64,000 bases of DNA from Aquitalea denitrificans. GTDB lineage: Bacteria > Pseudomonadota > Gammaproteobacteria > Burkholderiales > Chromobacteriaceae. The notes beneath the pieces are model-generated. The model did not search any database. It worked only from the letters and a program-made list of their open reading frames with translations, and was not told the origin of the DNA. Below are positions 44,308 through 53,246 of this stretch, piece by piece (position 1 is the first letter of the stretch; the number at the start of each line of letters is the position of its first letter). Position numbers and translations under genes: made by a program. Where the stretch lies: contig NZ_CP047241.1 of the NCBI RefSeq assembly GCF_009856625.1, positions 2,418,001-2,482,000 on the forward strand, in the 5' to 3' direction.

Positions 44308-44973
44308 TTGACCTCACCAGACTGCCCCACCACACCACTGCCTGCCCGGCGCAAGAACGATCCGGAAGGCATGCGCCAGCGCATTCTGGATGCAGCGCAA
44401 AATGAATTCGTCCAGCACGGTTTCAGCGGTGCCCGGCTGGACAACATCGCCGAACAGGCCAACACCAACAAGCGTATGGTGGTGTATCACTTTCACAGCA
44501 AGAAAGAGCTGTACATCGCGGTACTGGAGCGGGTGTACGGCGAAATCCGCGACATCGAAAAGCAGCTGCAGCTGCAGGGGCTGCCGCCACGTGAGGCCAT
44601 GGCCCTGCTCACCGGCTTCACCTTCGACTACCACCACAAGCACCCGGACTTCTGCCGGCTGGTGAGCATAGAAAACATCCACCAGGCGCGGCATATTGCC
44701 GACTCGGACATCATCCGCCAGCGCAACCGCAGCGTGATTGAAGTAGTGGAAGGCATTCTGGCGCGCGGCATTGCCGACAAGATATTCCACGACCGGGCCG
44801 ACGCCATCGACGTCCACATGCTGATCAGCTCGCTGTGCTTTTATCGCGTATCCAACCGCCACACCTTTGCCAGCCTGTTCGGGCGGGATCTCACCCAGCC
44901 CGAACACGCTGCCAGGCACCGGCAAATCATCATCGATACCGTACTGGCCTATCTGCAGCAGCCACCGGCCTGA
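44308..44973 (+). CDS. TetR-family transcriptional regulator
   Basis: This 221-residue regulator has the TetR helix-turn-helix (ILDAAQNEFVQHGFSGARLD, NIAEQANTNKRMVVYHFHSK) and a C-terminal ligand domain (about 85-215). The start is a TTG at 44308 with a weak ribosome site; an ATG at 44371 would remove 21 residues that are usually disordered in this group. It is divergent from the porin and convergent with the aromatic-acid transporter, and is the likely local repressor of one or both. Confidence 0.85.
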   Translation: MTSPDCPTTPLPARRKNDPEGMRQRILDAAQNEFVQHGFSGARLDNIAEQANTNKRMVVYHFHSKKELYIAVLERVYGEIRDIEKQLQLQGLPPREAMALLTGFTFDYHHKHPDFCRLVSIENIHQARHIADSDIIRQRNRSVIEVVEGILARGIADKIFHDRADAIDVHMLISSLCFYRVSNRHTFASLFGRDLTQPEHAARHRQIIIDTVLAYLQQPPA

Positions 44974-44996
44974 GCCCGTGGCCACCGCTCAGCCAC

Positions 44997-46367
44997 TCAA
45001 TGGTGCATGGCCTTGCTGCCAGCGCTGACCGACTGAGCCGGCAGGCCCTTGCTGGCCAGGTTCTTCAACAACAGGGACAGCACGATGATGCCAGCCGGTA
45101 CGGCCAGGGCTGCAAACACCTGAGAGAAGTCCCAGCCCCAGGCCAGCATCTGGCCACCGGCAAAGGCACTCAGTACCGCACCGATACGGCCCACGCCATG
45201 CATCCAGCTGGAACCGGTGGCACGTGCCGCAGTGGGGTAGAAACCGGCGGACAGTGCGTTCATGCCGGTATTGGCGCCGTTGAAGCAGAAGCCTACGGCA
45301 AAGGTCAGCGCACACAGCATCGGCAGATGGTGGGCAACCGAAGTGAAGCCGAACAGCAGCACGGCACCCAGGGCGTAAGTCGTAGCCAATACCTTGTGCG
45401 GGTTGGCACGGTCCATGCACCAGCCCATGAACAGGGAGCCTGCCGGGCCGCCAAACTGGAAGAAAGCAGCAATGAAGGCAGCATCAGCCAGAGTGTAGCC
45501 GGACTCTTTCACCAGGGTCGGCATCCAGCTACCCATCAGGTACACCACGAACAGGGCCATGAAGTAGCCCAGCCACAGCATGAAGGAACCAAAACGGTAC
45601 TGGCTGGACAGCACGGTACGGATGGAATTGCCCTTGGGTGCGGTTTCGGCATTGCCCATGGTGAAGCTGGCATCCTGCATGGACAGGTCCGGTGCCAGAC
45701 GCTTGACGATCTTGGAGATGCGCGCTGCCGGGGCATTCTTCACTACCAGAAAACGCACGGACTCCGGCAGAAACAGCAACAAGGCGATCGACACCACGAT
45801 GGGCAGTACACCGCCAAAAATCAGCACGCTTTGCCAGCCGAAGTGCGGAATCATCCAGGCAGACAGGAAGCCGCCACCGGCAGCACCCACGGTAAAACCA
45901 CAGAACACCACGGTCACCAGGAAGGAACGACGACGCTCAGGCGCAAACTCCGACACCAGTGTGCCGACATTGGGCATGGCAGCACCCAGACCCAGGCCGG
46001 TGAGGAAGCGGAAGATCACCAGATGGGTGATATCGCCCGAGGTTGCGGTCACCAAAGTCCAGAAACCGAAGAAAAACACCGACAACACCAGAACCACCTT
46101 GCGACCCAGATAGTCAGCCAGCGGGCCGGCAAACAGGGCTCCCAATGTCAGGCCCGCCAGCGCGGCGCTGAGCACCGGCGCCAGTTGCGGGTTGGTCACA
46201 TGCCACAGGCGTTTGAGTTCCGGCGCGATGAAACCCATGATGGCCACGTCAAAACCATCGGCCGCGATAATGCAGAATCCAAAGAACACCACCAACCACT
46301 GAAAGCGGTTGATGGGACGATCGTCGATCAATGTGCGTACATTGATGACATTGCTGGCGTTACTCAT
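44997..46367 (-). CDS. AAHS-family aromatic acid/H+ symporter (PcaK/BenK type)
   Basis: This 456-residue MFS transporter has twelve predicted helices. Its N-terminus carries RFQWLVVFFGFCIIAADGFD, whose membrane-embedded Asp is typical of the AAHS group, then GPLADYLGRKVVLVLS (motif A), FRFLTGLGLGAAMPN and FAPERRRSFLVTVVFCGF. AAHS carriers import 4-hydroxybenzoate, protocatechuate, benzoate, shikimate or quinate. AGGAG lies eight bases before the ATG. The nearby dehydroshikimate dehydratase and dehydrogenases suggest shikimate, quinate or a hydroaromatic acid. The upstream gap to the divergent catabolic operon (46368-47103) is shared control DNA. Confidence 0.92.
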   Translation of the reverse strand: MSNASNVINVRTLIDDRPINRFQWLVVFFGFCIIAADGFDVAIMGFIAPELKRLWHVTNPQLAPVLSAALAGLTLGALFAGPLADYLGRKVVLVLSVFFFGFWTLVTATSGDITHLVIFRFLTGLGLGAAMPNVGTLVSEFAPERRRSFLVTVVFCGFTVGAAGGGFLSAWMIPHFGWQSVLIFGGVLPIVVSIALLLFLPESVRFLVVKNAPAARISKIVKRLAPDLSMQDASFTMGNAETAPKGNSIRTVLSSQYRFGSFMLWLGYFMALFVVYLMGSWMPTLVKESGYTLADAAFIAAFFQFGGPAGSLFMGWCMDRANPHKVLATTYALGAVLLFGFTSVAHHLPMLCALTFAVGFCFNGANTGMNALSAGFYPTAARATGSSWMHGVGRIGAVLSAFAGGQMLAWGWDFSQVFAALAVPAGIIVLSLLLKNLASKGLPAQSVSAGSKAMHH

Positions 46368-47103
46368 CTGTTGTCTCCTGTTGCAGCGCTGACTATCAAT
46401 CGCTGCCTTGTTGTTCTTACTGGCTGCTCTGGCCGTGCCAGTCAGATCCGCTCTTGCCAGTCACCAGCAGGCTGGCGTTCCTGCTGCTGTCCCTTGCCGG
46501 CTCACCTGATGAAATGGAAGCCCGGCCTATCGTGACTGGCCACTGCGGCCATGCACCCTTACCCGCTTGGTGCAGCCCGGGCCGGCATGCTTGTTCATGC
46601 ATCCTGGGCATGGATTGCATTCTGACTTGGCATGAATTCTGAAAACATACCGCAAAAAATCTATCAGTTATACCGATTTACGATAACAGCGCCCCATCCA
46701 TGTGCAGATATCCATGTCATGCTTTTGGCAGCCTTTTTTGTAGTTTTATTACGTTAAATCAGGGGATTAAAAAAATACAACAGCCGCTTTCAGCTCGAAA
46801 AAACCAGCGCAATGCCCCGTTTCAGTGCGGGAAATCCCTGAGTACTGCCACACCACAAATCCAGGCCTGGCCTGTATTTGCATCTTAGTTCAGCAGCTCC
46901 TGCCCCATCGTCCGTGCTTGTCATCCTGGTCCTGGCAGTTCCGGCGCAAAATCTCAAATTTCAAAACAAAGTTATTTTTTTGAATTGCATTCCATTTTTT
47001 GCGATTGCATACTTCAGCACCATCAGCCACCACAAATCAGGTCGGCCAGAGGTGGAAGCACTGCAATACAAATCCGCCAGCGCCAGCCATACAGGAGACA
47101 CTC
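46368..47103. promoter_or_regulatory. Divergent control region between aromatic-acid transporter and catabolic operon
   Basis: No gene is found in these 736 bases. It is AT-richer from 46640 and contains the inverted arms GTTAT/ATAAC (46667-46687), close to the transporter side. Promoters for both directions are expected here. Open frames in it have no ribosome sites and poor composition. Confidence 0.45.
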
Positions 47104-47943
47104 ATGCCACCACGCCAGCTCGCCCTTGCTGCCCTCAGCATGCTGGAGCTATCCCCGCCCGACATGGTCAGCTGTGCCGCTGCTGCCGGCTTCAGCCATG
47201 TCGGCCTGCGCCTGTTACCCGCCACGGCCGAAGAACCGCAACACGACATGCTGGGCAACAGCCCGCTGCTGCGCGAAACCTTGCAGCGCCTGCAGGACAC
47301 CGGCCTGCAAGTGTCTGATGTGGAAATACTCAGGCTCAAACCGGAGGTGGATGTGGTCAGCTATCTGCCCATGCTGGAAAGTGCCGCCCGGCTGGGTGCA
47401 CGAGAGGTACTGGTGGCGGGAAACGACCCGGACTTTGCCCGCTGCGTGGACAGTTTTGCCCGCTTGTGTGAACTGGGCGCACCACTGGGCCTGAGCATGA
47501 ATATCGAACCCATGCCGTGGACTGACATCCGCAACATCGCCATGGCCATGCAGCTGCTGCAGCAAGCCGGACAAGACAATGCTGCCCTGCTGGTGGATGC
47601 CATCCACTTTGACCGCGCCGGTGACACCCCGGCCATGCTGGCCGAGGTGCCACGCCAGCGCCTGCACTACATGCAGCTGTGCGATGCACCCGCCGCCAAG
47701 CCCGACTCCATCGAACAGCTGCTGTACCAGGCCCGTGCCGAACGCATGCCACCGGGCCACGGCGGGCTGGCGCTGGGCGAATTGCTGCTGGCCTTGCCGC
47801 CGGACCTGCCGATTGCGCTGGAAGTGCCGATGCACAGCAAGGCCCAGCTCAGTGCCGTGGAACGGGCAAAACTGCTGCGCAGCGCCGCCGAGCAGGTATT
47901 GCAGCGCACCTATGGCAGCGCCGCGGCGTTGGCTGGCGCGTAG
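47104..47943 (+). CDS. Sugar phosphate isomerase/epimerase-type TIM-barrel protein
   Basis: This 279-residue xylose-isomerase-like TIM barrel is first in the operon; AGGAGAC sits just before the ATG at 47104. It shows AAAAGFSHVGLRLLP (strand 1-2), LQVSDVEILRLKPEVDV, LGAREVLVAGNDPDF, LSMNIEPMPW with a metal-ligand Glu, ALLVDAIHFDRAGD with a likely metal Asp/His, and MQLCDAP. The family includes 3-dehydroshikimate dehydratases, inosose dehydratases and isomerases. The kept E/D/Q-type ligand pattern implies a metal enzyme. It most likely isomerises or dehydrates a cyclic polyol acid in the pathway of the following genes. The exact reaction is unknown. Confidence 0.8.
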   Translation: MPPRQLALAALSMLELSPPDMVSCAAAAGFSHVGLRLLPATAEEPQHDMLGNSPLLRETLQRLQDTGLQVSDVEILRLKPEVDVVSYLPMLESAARLGAREVLVAGNDPDFARCVDSFARLCELGAPLGLSMNIEPMPWTDIRNIAMAMQLLQQAGQDNAALLVDAIHFDRAGDTPAMLAEVPRQRLHYMQLCDAPAAKPDSIEQLLYQARAERMPPGHGGLALGELLLALPPDLPIALEVPMHSKAQLSAVERAKLLRSAAEQVLQRTYGSAAALAGA

Positions 47944-48036
47944 CAATCTTCCATTTTAAAAAAAATCACAAAACGTACCGACTGGTTGCTTTTATGCAAC
48001 AAAACGGACGCAAGACAGCAATACGGAGAGACTGAC

Positions 48037-49788
48037 ATGTTGTTGCAACTGGAAAACCTGCCGGCACAAGGCGGTGAATATGATGTGGTGGTGATCGGTG
48101 CCGGCGGTGCCGGGCTGGCTGCCGCGCTGTTTGCCGGTCTTGCCGGACAGAAAGTGCTGCTGGTGGAGCATACCGAATACGTGGGCGGCACCACCGCGCT
48201 GTCCGGCGGCACCACCTGGATACCCGGCACCCTGCACAGCGCGCGGGTGAATCCGCAGGACACCCTGGCCGAAGCAGCCCGCTATCTGGACAACGCCATC
48301 GGCGAGCGGGCCGACCCGGCGCTGCGCCAGGCTTTCCTGCAAGCTGGCCCGGCGGTGGTGGCCGCGCTGGAAGCCGCCACCGAGGTGAAATTCCGCCCCT
48401 ACCCCAAGCACCCGGACTACATTTCCGACCTGCCCGGCTCTACCCTCAATGGCCGTGCGCTGGAACCGCTGCCGTTTGATGGCCGCCTGCTGGGCAAGCT
48501 GTTTGCCGTGCTGCGCCCGCCGATTCCCGAATTCACCGTGCTGGGCGGCATGATGGTGGACCGCACCGACATCAACCACCTGCTGAAGCTCAAGTCCTCG
48601 CTGCCTTCGTTCAGGCACTCGCTCAAGCTGCTGCTGCGCCATGCCAGCGACCGCCTGTCTTACCCGCGCGGCACCCGGCTGGTGATGGGTAATGCATTGG
48701 TAGGCCGCCTGCTGTATTCGCTGTCGAAACTGGGCAAGGTGCAACTGGCGCTGCGAACTCAGGCCAGCGACATCCAGCACGATGAGGGCGGCGTGCACGG
48801 CCTCACCCTGCGTCAGGGCAAGGCCAGCCGCAGTATCAAGGTCAATCAGGGGGTGATTCTGGCCAGCGGCGGCTTCAACCGCGACCCGGAACAACGTGCC
48901 CGCCTGCTGCCCGGCATAGAGATGGACTGGTGCCCCGGCGCCCCCGGCCATACCGGCCAGGCACAGCAGCTGGCACGCGGCCTTGGTGCAAAACTGGCCG
49001 AAGGCAGCCTCAGCCCGGCGTTCTGGGCACCGGTATCACTGCGTCGCCGTGCCGATGGCAGCCAGGCCGTGTTTCCACACTTCATGCTGGACCGCGCCAA
49101 GCCCGGCATGCTTACCGTCAATGCCAAGGGTGCACGCTTTGTGAATGAAAGCACCTCTTACCACCTGTTTGGCCTGGCCATGCAGGAGGCCAATCGCAGC
49201 ACACCCAGCATTCCGGCCTACCTGATCTGCGACGCTGCCGCCTTGCGCCAGTACGGCATGGGCATGGTGCGCCCCGGAGGCAAGGGGCTGGAGCCCTTCC
49301 TGGCCGATGGCTACCTGAGCGCAGGCAACACACTGGCCGAGCTGGCCGGCAAGCTGGGCATGGACCCAGCCACGCTGGAGGACAGCGTGGCGCGCAACAA
49401 CCGCTATGCCGCCAGCGGCGTGGACAGCGACTTCCACCGTGGTGAAACCGCTTACCAGCAAAACATGGGCGACCCCAGCCGTGGCCAGCCCAACCCCAAT
49501 ATCGGCCCGCTCGCCGAAGCCCCGTATTACGCGGTGCGGCTCTATCCGGGTGACATCGGTGCCGCCACCGGCCTGCAAACCGACACCCAGGCCCGCGTAC
49601 TGGGCCGCGACGGACAGCCCATTGCCGGCCTGTATGCGGTGGGCAATGACATGCATTCCATCATGGGCGGGGTATATACCGCGCCCGGCATCACCATCGG
49701 CCCGGCACTGGTGTTTGCCAGTATCGCCGCCACCCATGCCAGCCAACGCAACACCCGCGCCCTGACGCGCGACACCGTTACCCAATAA
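48037..49788 (+). CDS. FAD-dependent dehydrogenase (KstD/fumarate-reductase flavoprotein family)
   Basis: This 583-residue FAD_binding_2 flavoprotein has the dinucleotide site VVVIGAGGAGLAAALFAGLA, then EHTEYVGGTTALSGGTTWIP. The C-terminal signature is GLYAVGNDMHSIMGGVYTAP. The capping domain holds the substrate-binding region, with multiple Tyr and Arg candidates. Closest family chemistry is delta-1 dehydrogenation of 3-ketosteroids or desaturation of oxo-cyclohexane carboxylates. CGGAGAG precedes the ATG at 48037. It is 12 bases from the following AroE-like gene. The likely role is a ring-desaturation step adjacent to a keto or hydroxyl group; the substrate is inferred, not known. Confidence 0.85.
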   Translation: MLLQLENLPAQGGEYDVVVIGAGGAGLAAALFAGLAGQKVLLVEHTEYVGGTTALSGGTTWIPGTLHSARVNPQDTLAEAARYLDNAIGERADPALRQAFLQAGPAVVAALEAATEVKFRPYPKHPDYISDLPGSTLNGRALEPLPFDGRLLGKLFAVLRPPIPEFTVLGGMMVDRTDINHLLKLKSSLPSFRHSLKLLLRHASDRLSYPRGTRLVMGNALVGRLLYSLSKLGKVQLALRTQASDIQHDEGGVHGLTLRQGKASRSIKVNQGVILASGGFNRDPEQRARLLPGIEMDWCPGAPGHTGQAQQLARGLGAKLAEGSLSPAFWAPVSLRRRADGSQAVFPHFMLDRAKPGMLTVNAKGARFVNESTSYHLFGLAMQEANRSTPSIPAYLICDAAALRQYGMGMVRPGGKGLEPFLADGYLSAGNTLAELAGKLGMDPATLEDSVARNNRYAASGVDSDFHRGETAYQQNMGDPSRGQPNPNIGPLAEAPYYAVRLYPGDIGAATGLQTDTQARVLGRDGQPIAGLYAVGNDMHSIMGGVYTAPGITIGPALVFASIAATHASQRNTRALTRDTVTQ

Positions 49789-49800
49789 GGAGAGCACAGC

Positions 49801-50616
49801 ATGACCCAAACCCTGCAACTGGATGGCGCCACCCGCGTACTGGCCATCGTGGGCGATCCGATCGCCCAGGTGAAATCCCCGGCTGGCGTCAGCGCCGCCC
49901 TGCAACAGCAAGGCCGCAACGCCATTCTGGTGCCCAGCCATGTCAGCCCGGCCAATCTGGATGCCTACGTCAAGGGCATCAGCCTGGCGGGCAATCTGGA
50001 CGGCATCATCGTCACCGTGCCGCACAAGTTCGCCATGTTTGCCCAATGCAGCAGTACCAGCGACCGGGCGCGCCGCCTGGGCGCGGTCAATGTGATGCGC
50101 CGCAATGCCGACGGCAGCTGGCACGGCGACATGTGTGACGGGGCCGGTTATGTGGCCGCCATGCGTGAGGCCGGCTGCCAGCCGGAAGGCAAGCGCGCAC
50201 TGCTGGTAGGCGCTGGCGGGGCGGGTTCGGCCATTGCGCTGGCCCTGCTGGAAAACGGCGTCAGCCAACTGGCCATCCACGATGCCGACACCAGCCGCCG
50301 CGACCAGCTGATTGCCCGCCTGTCTGCCGGTTTCCCCGGCCAGCTGGCCATTGGCAGCAATGACCCCAGCGGCTTTGCCATTGCCATCAACGCCTCGCCC
50401 ACCGGCATGCAGGCCAGCGACCCACTGCCGATTGATGCCGGCAAGCTGAATGGCAGCATGTTTGTCGGCGATGTGATTACCGCCCCGGCGGTTACCCCGC
50501 TGATTGAAAACGCCCGCGCGCTGGGCTGCCAGACGGTAGTGGGCGGCGACATGTTTGCCGCCGTGCGTGAACTGATGCTGGACTTCCTGCTGGCGCAGGG
50601 TCCGCTGGCGCGCTGA
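49801..50616 (+). CDS. Shikimate dehydrogenase-like oxidoreductase (AroE family, atypical)
   Basis: This 271-residue NAD(P)-dependent dehydrogenase has the AroE fold. The catalytic Lys is in VTVPHKFAM, and the Asp is in GDMCDGAGY, where C replaces the usual T of NTD. The nucleotide site is LLVGAGGAGSAIALALL. The substrate-anchoring SxS loop at the N-terminus reads DPIAQVKSPAG, so the first Ser is missing. This, with the CD variant, suggests a substrate other than shikimate. It is an AroE-like catabolic paralogue. It starts directly after the first flavoprotein and is followed almost immediately by the second. Confidence 0.85.
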   Translation: MTQTLQLDGATRVLAIVGDPIAQVKSPAGVSAALQQQGRNAILVPSHVSPANLDAYVKGISLAGNLDGIIVTVPHKFAMFAQCSSTSDRARRLGAVNVMRRNADGSWHGDMCDGAGYVAAMREAGCQPEGKRALLVGAGGAGSAIALALLENGVSQLAIHDADTSRRDQLIARLSAGFPGQLAIGSNDPSGFAIAINASPTGMQASDPLPIDAGKLNGSMFVGDVITAPAVTPLIENARALGCQTVVGGDMFAAVRELMLDFLLAQGPLAR

Positions 50617-50624
50617 GGTTGGCT

Positions 50625-52349
50625 GTGGACAAGCAAGCACAAGCCAACACCCTGCACTGCGACCTGCTGGTAGTGGGCAGCGGCGCCGGTGGCCTCGCCA
50701 CCGCCGTTACCGCTGCCAAGCTGGGGCTGAAGGTGGTGGTGGCCGAAAAAGAAGCCGACTTTGGCGGCACCACCGCCTGGTCGGGTGGCTGGCTATGGGT
50801 GCCGCGCAATCCGCTGGCCATCGCTGCCGGGATTGAAGAAGACCCGGCCCAGCCGCGCCAGTACCTGCACAGCGAGCTGGGAGAGGACTTCGACGCCGCG
50901 CTGGCCGATGCCTATCTGAGCCACGCGCCACGCATGGTGGATTTTTTCCAGCGCCACAGCCTGCTGCGCTTCATCGACGGCAATCTGATCCCGGACTTCC
51001 ACGGCCACAGCGCCGGGGCGGCCACCGGCGGGCGTTCGGTGTGTGCGGCACCGTTTGATGGCCGCCAGTTGGGCGCGCACATCCATCAGCTGAAAAAACC
51101 GCTGGACGTGATTTCGCTATGGGGCATGGGCATCGCCTCCGGCATGGAGCTGCGCCATTTCCTCAACGCCAGCCGTTCGCTGACTTCCTTTGCCTATGTC
51201 ACCCGGCGCGTGCTGGCCTACTGGCGCGACTGCCTGCTTCATGGTCGCGGCATGCGGCTGGTCAACGGCAATGCGCTGGCCGCCGCGCTGGGGGCCTCGG
51301 CCCTGCAAGCCGGGGTGAAACTGCGCCTGTCCAGCCCGGTGCGCCAGTTGCTGCGCGAACAGGACACGGTGAGCGGTGCGCTGCTGGATACGCCCGACGG
51401 CCCACTGACCGTACATGCCAGCCGTGGCGTGGTGCTGGCCTGCGGCGGCTTCCCGCACGATGTCGCCCGCAAACGCCAGCTGCTGGCGCATGCGCCCAGC
51501 GGACAGGAACACTGGTCTGCCGCACCGGCCAGCAATACCGGCGACGGCCTGCGACTGGGTGAGGCCGTCGGCGGCGTAATGGGCGAGATGGCGTCCCCCA
51601 TGGCATTGGCTCCGGTATCGCTGGTGCCACGCACCGATGGCAGCACCGCCCATTTCCCGCACCTGATCGAACGCGCCAAGCCGGGGTTGATTGCCGTTAC
51701 CGCCAATGGCCAGCGCTTTTGCAACGAGGCCGATTCCTACCACGACTTTGTCTCCGCCCTGCTGCGTGCCACACCAGCAGGCCAGCTGGCCGAAGCCTGG
51801 CTGCTGGCCGACCACCGCTTCATCCGCCGTTACGGTCTGGGCGCAGTCAAACCGGCCCCCATGCCGCTGGGCAAAATGCTGCGCAATGGCTATCTGCAAC
51901 GTGGCAACACGCTGCAAGAGCTGGCCAGCCGCTGCGGCATAGCCCCCAGTGCCCTTGAACAACAGGTGGCACGCTACAACCAGCAGGCCACCGCCGGGCA
52001 GGACGACGACTTTGCCAAGGGCGACACCCCCTACAACCGCGTGCAGGGCGACAAGGACAATGCCTGGCCCAATCCCTGCATGGCCCCGCTGCAACACGGG
52101 CCGTTCTACGCGGTGAAGATCGTCCCTGGCAGCCTGGGAAGCTTTGCCGGCCTGGCCACCAATGCCAGCGCACAAGTGCTGGATGAACAGCAGCAGCCCA
52201 TCAGCGGCCTGTACGCCGTCGGCAACGACATGCACAGCATGATGGGCGGCCACTACCCCAGCGGCGGCATCACCCTGGGCCCGGCCATGACTTTCGGCTA
52301 TCTGGCGGCACACCACGCCGCCGGACGCCAACCTGACGCAAATGTTTGA
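50625..52349 (+). CDS. FAD-dependent dehydrogenase (KstD/fumarate-reductase flavoprotein family), second copy
   Basis: This 574-residue flavoprotein is a distant paralogue of the one at 48.0 kb, with LLVVGSGAGGLATAVTAAKL, EKEADFGGTTAWSGGWLWVP and GLYAVGNDMHSMMGGHYPSG. The start is a GTG at 50625, since GAGG lies six bases upstream, overlapping the AroE-like stop. A TTG two codons earlier is possible. Two different ring-desaturating flavoproteins in one operon mirrors the two-desaturase arrangement used for aromatisation of oxo-cyclohexane carboxylates in some actinobacteria. The parallel is functional reasoning, not proof. Confidence 0.85.
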   Translation: MDKQAQANTLHCDLLVVGSGAGGLATAVTAAKLGLKVVVAEKEADFGGTTAWSGGWLWVPRNPLAIAAGIEEDPAQPRQYLHSELGEDFDAALADAYLSHAPRMVDFFQRHSLLRFIDGNLIPDFHGHSAGAATGGRSVCAAPFDGRQLGAHIHQLKKPLDVISLWGMGIASGMELRHFLNASRSLTSFAYVTRRVLAYWRDCLLHGRGMRLVNGNALAAALGASALQAGVKLRLSSPVRQLLREQDTVSGALLDTPDGPLTVHASRGVVLACGGFPHDVARKRQLLAHAPSGQEHWSAAPASNTGDGLRLGEAVGGVMGEMASPMALAPVSLVPRTDGSTAHFPHLIERAKPGLIAVTANGQRFCNEADSYHDFVSALLRATPAGQLAEAWLLADHRFIRRYGLGAVKPAPMPLGKMLRNGYLQRGNTLQELASRCGIAPSALEQQVARYNQQATAGQDDDFAKGDTPYNRVQGDKDNAWPNPCMAPLQHGPFYAVKIVPGSLGSFAGLATNASAQVLDEQQQPISGLYAVGNDMHSMMGGHYPSGGITLGPAMTFGYLAAHHAAGRQPDANV

Positions 52350-52368
52350 ACTTAACCAAGGACACCCC

Positions 52369-52995
52369 ATGTACTACGAACTCGCCACCCTCACCCTGCC
52401 CTTTGGCACCACCGCCCAGGCCGCCCAGAATGTACAGACCTACACCAGCGATGCCGCCGCCGGCGGCGAACTGCTGGGCTGCTGGTATAGCGATATCGGC
52501 CAGCTCAACCAGTTGCTGATACTGCGCGGTTTCGACAGCCTGGCGGCACTGGAAGCCGAGCAGCAACGCACCCGCCTGAGCGCCGACCCGTACGGCTGCG
52601 GCAGCCTCGCCACCAGCATCGACCGCCAGTCCTACCAGGCTTTCCCGTGGATGGCCCCGTTGCGCCCCAGCAGTGAAAGCGGCATCAAGGGCCCGGTGTA
52701 TGAAATCCGTACCTACGGCATCAAGACCGGCGGCCTGCAGCACACCATGGACCTGTGGCAGGAATACCTGCCGCCGCGCAGCGCCCTGTCGCCCTGCCTG
52801 GTAGCCATGTTTGCCCTGCAAGGCCCGCTGCGTTTCACCAATATCTGGGCCTATGCCAGCGTGGACGAACGCAGCCGCATCCGTGGCGAAGCGGTTGCCG
52901 CCGGCATCTGGCCGCCCAAGGGTGGCCCGGCCTGGCTCACCACCGACATGCACTCCACCATCGCCCTGCCCACGGCGGTGTCGCCGCTGAAGTAA
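52369..52995 (+). CDS. NIPSNAP-family protein
   Basis: This 208-residue protein carries two ferredoxin-like NIPSNAP modules: an N-terminal YYELATLTLPFGTTAQA and a C-terminal VYEIRTYGIKTGGLQHTMDL. AAGGA lies seven bases before the ATG at 52369. NIPSNAP proteins often accompany catabolic flavoproteins and may bind a hydrophobic substrate or act as small oxygenase-like partners. The 3' 122 bases of this gene are duplicated beyond the type VI cassette, at 60.7 kb. The hairpin that follows it is not the one found after the copy. Confidence 0.85.
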   Translation: MYYELATLTLPFGTTAQAAQNVQTYTSDAAAGGELLGCWYSDIGQLNQLLILRGFDSLAALEAEQQRTRLSADPYGCGSLATSIDRQSYQAFPWMAPLRPSSESGIKGPVYEIRTYGIKTGGLQHTMDLWQEYLPPRSALSPCLVAMFALQGPLRFTNIWAYASVDERSRIRGEAVAAGIWPPKGGPAWLTTDMHSTIALPTAVSPLK

Positions 52996-52996
52996 G
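52874..52996 (+). repeat. Left copy of 123-bp direct repeat flanking the type VI cassette
   Basis: This segment, the 3' end of the NIPSNAP gene, recurs in the same orientation at 60656-60778 with only about six mismatches that I can count. The two copies border the vgrG-tle5-tli5-tli5 block. Confidence 0.9.
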
Positions 52997-53039
52997 CCGC
53001 TATGAACAGGCTGCAACGCTGATACGCTCTGCCACGGTT

Positions 53040-53084
53040 AAGCAATACACCAGGACACCACACAGACATCCTTGTGTATTGCTT
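53040..53084. terminator. Hairpin between NIPSNAP and vgrG
   Basis: AAGCAATACAC and GTGTATTGCTT form an eleven-pair stem around a 23-base loop in the NIPSNAP-vgrG gap. It probably separates the two transcription units. The gap 52996-53246 shows nothing else. Confidence 0.55.
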
Positions 53085-53246
53085 CAGCTATTTTCCTCAG
53101 CATACCTGACAGTCACTCATCACCGGATCATACATCTGATACCGATATTCGACCTTTCACCCAGCAAACTCCTCCTTGTCTGATTGGCCTGCCAGCGCGA
53201 GCGCTTTGATGATTGCCAATGTCATCACTACTGCCCGGTTTCCTTC

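Noticed and set aside
44835..46535. A 566-codon plus-strand open frame opposite the AAHS transporter
   Set aside because: It is antisense to a twelve-helix transporter with clear motifs and is compositionally implausible (Gln/His/Gly rich).
49036..50640. A 534-codon minus-strand open frame opposite the flavoprotein and AroE-like genes
   Set aside because: The plus-strand genes have cofactor motifs and ribosome sites; the antisense frame does not.
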